NCBI GenBank assembly: GCA_018466975.1
Contig: CM031559.1
Coordinates: forward strand, 248,001 to 312,000
DNA from: Sparassis latifolia
Taxonomy: Eukaryota > Basidiomycota > Agaricomycetes > Polyporales > Sparassidaceae
Direction: 5' to 3'
Length of the DNA stretch: 64,000 bases
In this document: positions 63,917 to 64,000 of the stretch, one piece after another
How the letters are laid out: each line of letters starts with the position of its first letter
Numbering within the stretch: the first letter of the stretch is position 1
Position numbers and translations under genes: made by a program
Notes under the pieces: model-generated
The model's database searches: none
What the model was told of the DNA's origin: nothing
The model's input: only the letters and a program-made list of their open reading frames with translations

Positions 63917-64000
63917 TTGTCAAAAACCCGGATCTTGCCGGATAGAGCATATAACTCGGACATTGTCGGATCGGTGTTTTCTCGGATCATCTGTCTGCCA
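63917..64000. other. Flank after copia pol, no LTR seen
   Basis: 84 nt with short TCGGA/CCGGAT repeats. It does not resemble the TGTTAG start of the 5' LTR, so the 3' LTR is either further right or lost. Confidence 0.5.

Overview
The window reads as nuclear DNA of a filamentous basidiomycete, most likely an Agaricomycete of the wood- or litter-decay type. Genes are cut by many 45-70 nt GT-AG introns. The protein families fit: a FunK1-type fungal kinase, a DUF6533 seven-helix membrane protein, LRR-type F-box proteins, an SRPK-like kinase, a GH30 beta-1,6-glucanase and an expanded-type cytochrome P450. I assigned gene identities by translating exons and joining them by hand; no database was searched.

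Layout. 1-44 kb is a gene-bearing region with long silent stretches: a decayed prolyl iminopeptidase (minus, 1-1218), an MFS sugar/alpha-glucoside transporter (minus, 1590-3863), an F-box protein with a long N-terminal region (minus, 6225-7572), a coiled-coil plus charged nuclear-type protein (minus, 8198-10376) ending at a perfect 59-nt palindrome, a FunK1 kinase with two nonsense codons (plus, 10752-13212), a secreted GH30 glucanase (plus, 16750-19020), an F-box/LRR protein (minus, 21007-22756), a DUF6533 membrane protein (plus, 25578-27204), an SRPK-like kinase with a 1-nt frame break (plus, 28607-30335) and a complete P450 (minus, 39941-42114). Between 30.3 and 39.9 kb I recognise no gene, only a 5-copy minisatellite and an isolated promoter/first-exon-like segment.

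44-64 kb is a Russian-doll stack of mobile elements. A fragment of the rRNA acetyltransferase gene NAT10/KRE33 (44184-44735) abuts a Ty1/copia element (44740 to about 63916). The copia integrase is split by a foldback-type DNA element (47164-61423) whose long inverted arms are built of two tandem-repeat arrays. That element is itself split by a Ty3/gypsy chromovirus (53063-61011, minus strand) with near-identical LTRs and a perfect 5-bp target duplication (CACTG).

The most unusual item is in the gypsy element. After the chromodomain of pol it carries a compact 3' cassette of two very short hydrophobic, single-membrane-span ORFs that overlap each other, and then a 246-residue helical, basic ORF ending in a zinc-knuckle-like motif, just before the 3' LTR. 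Its gag and pol frames are joined by a correctly phased GGGTTTT slippery heptamer lying on the gag stop codon. Several genes and all of the elements carry in-frame stops explained by C-to-T/G-to-A changes, which suggests mutational decay acting across the locus.
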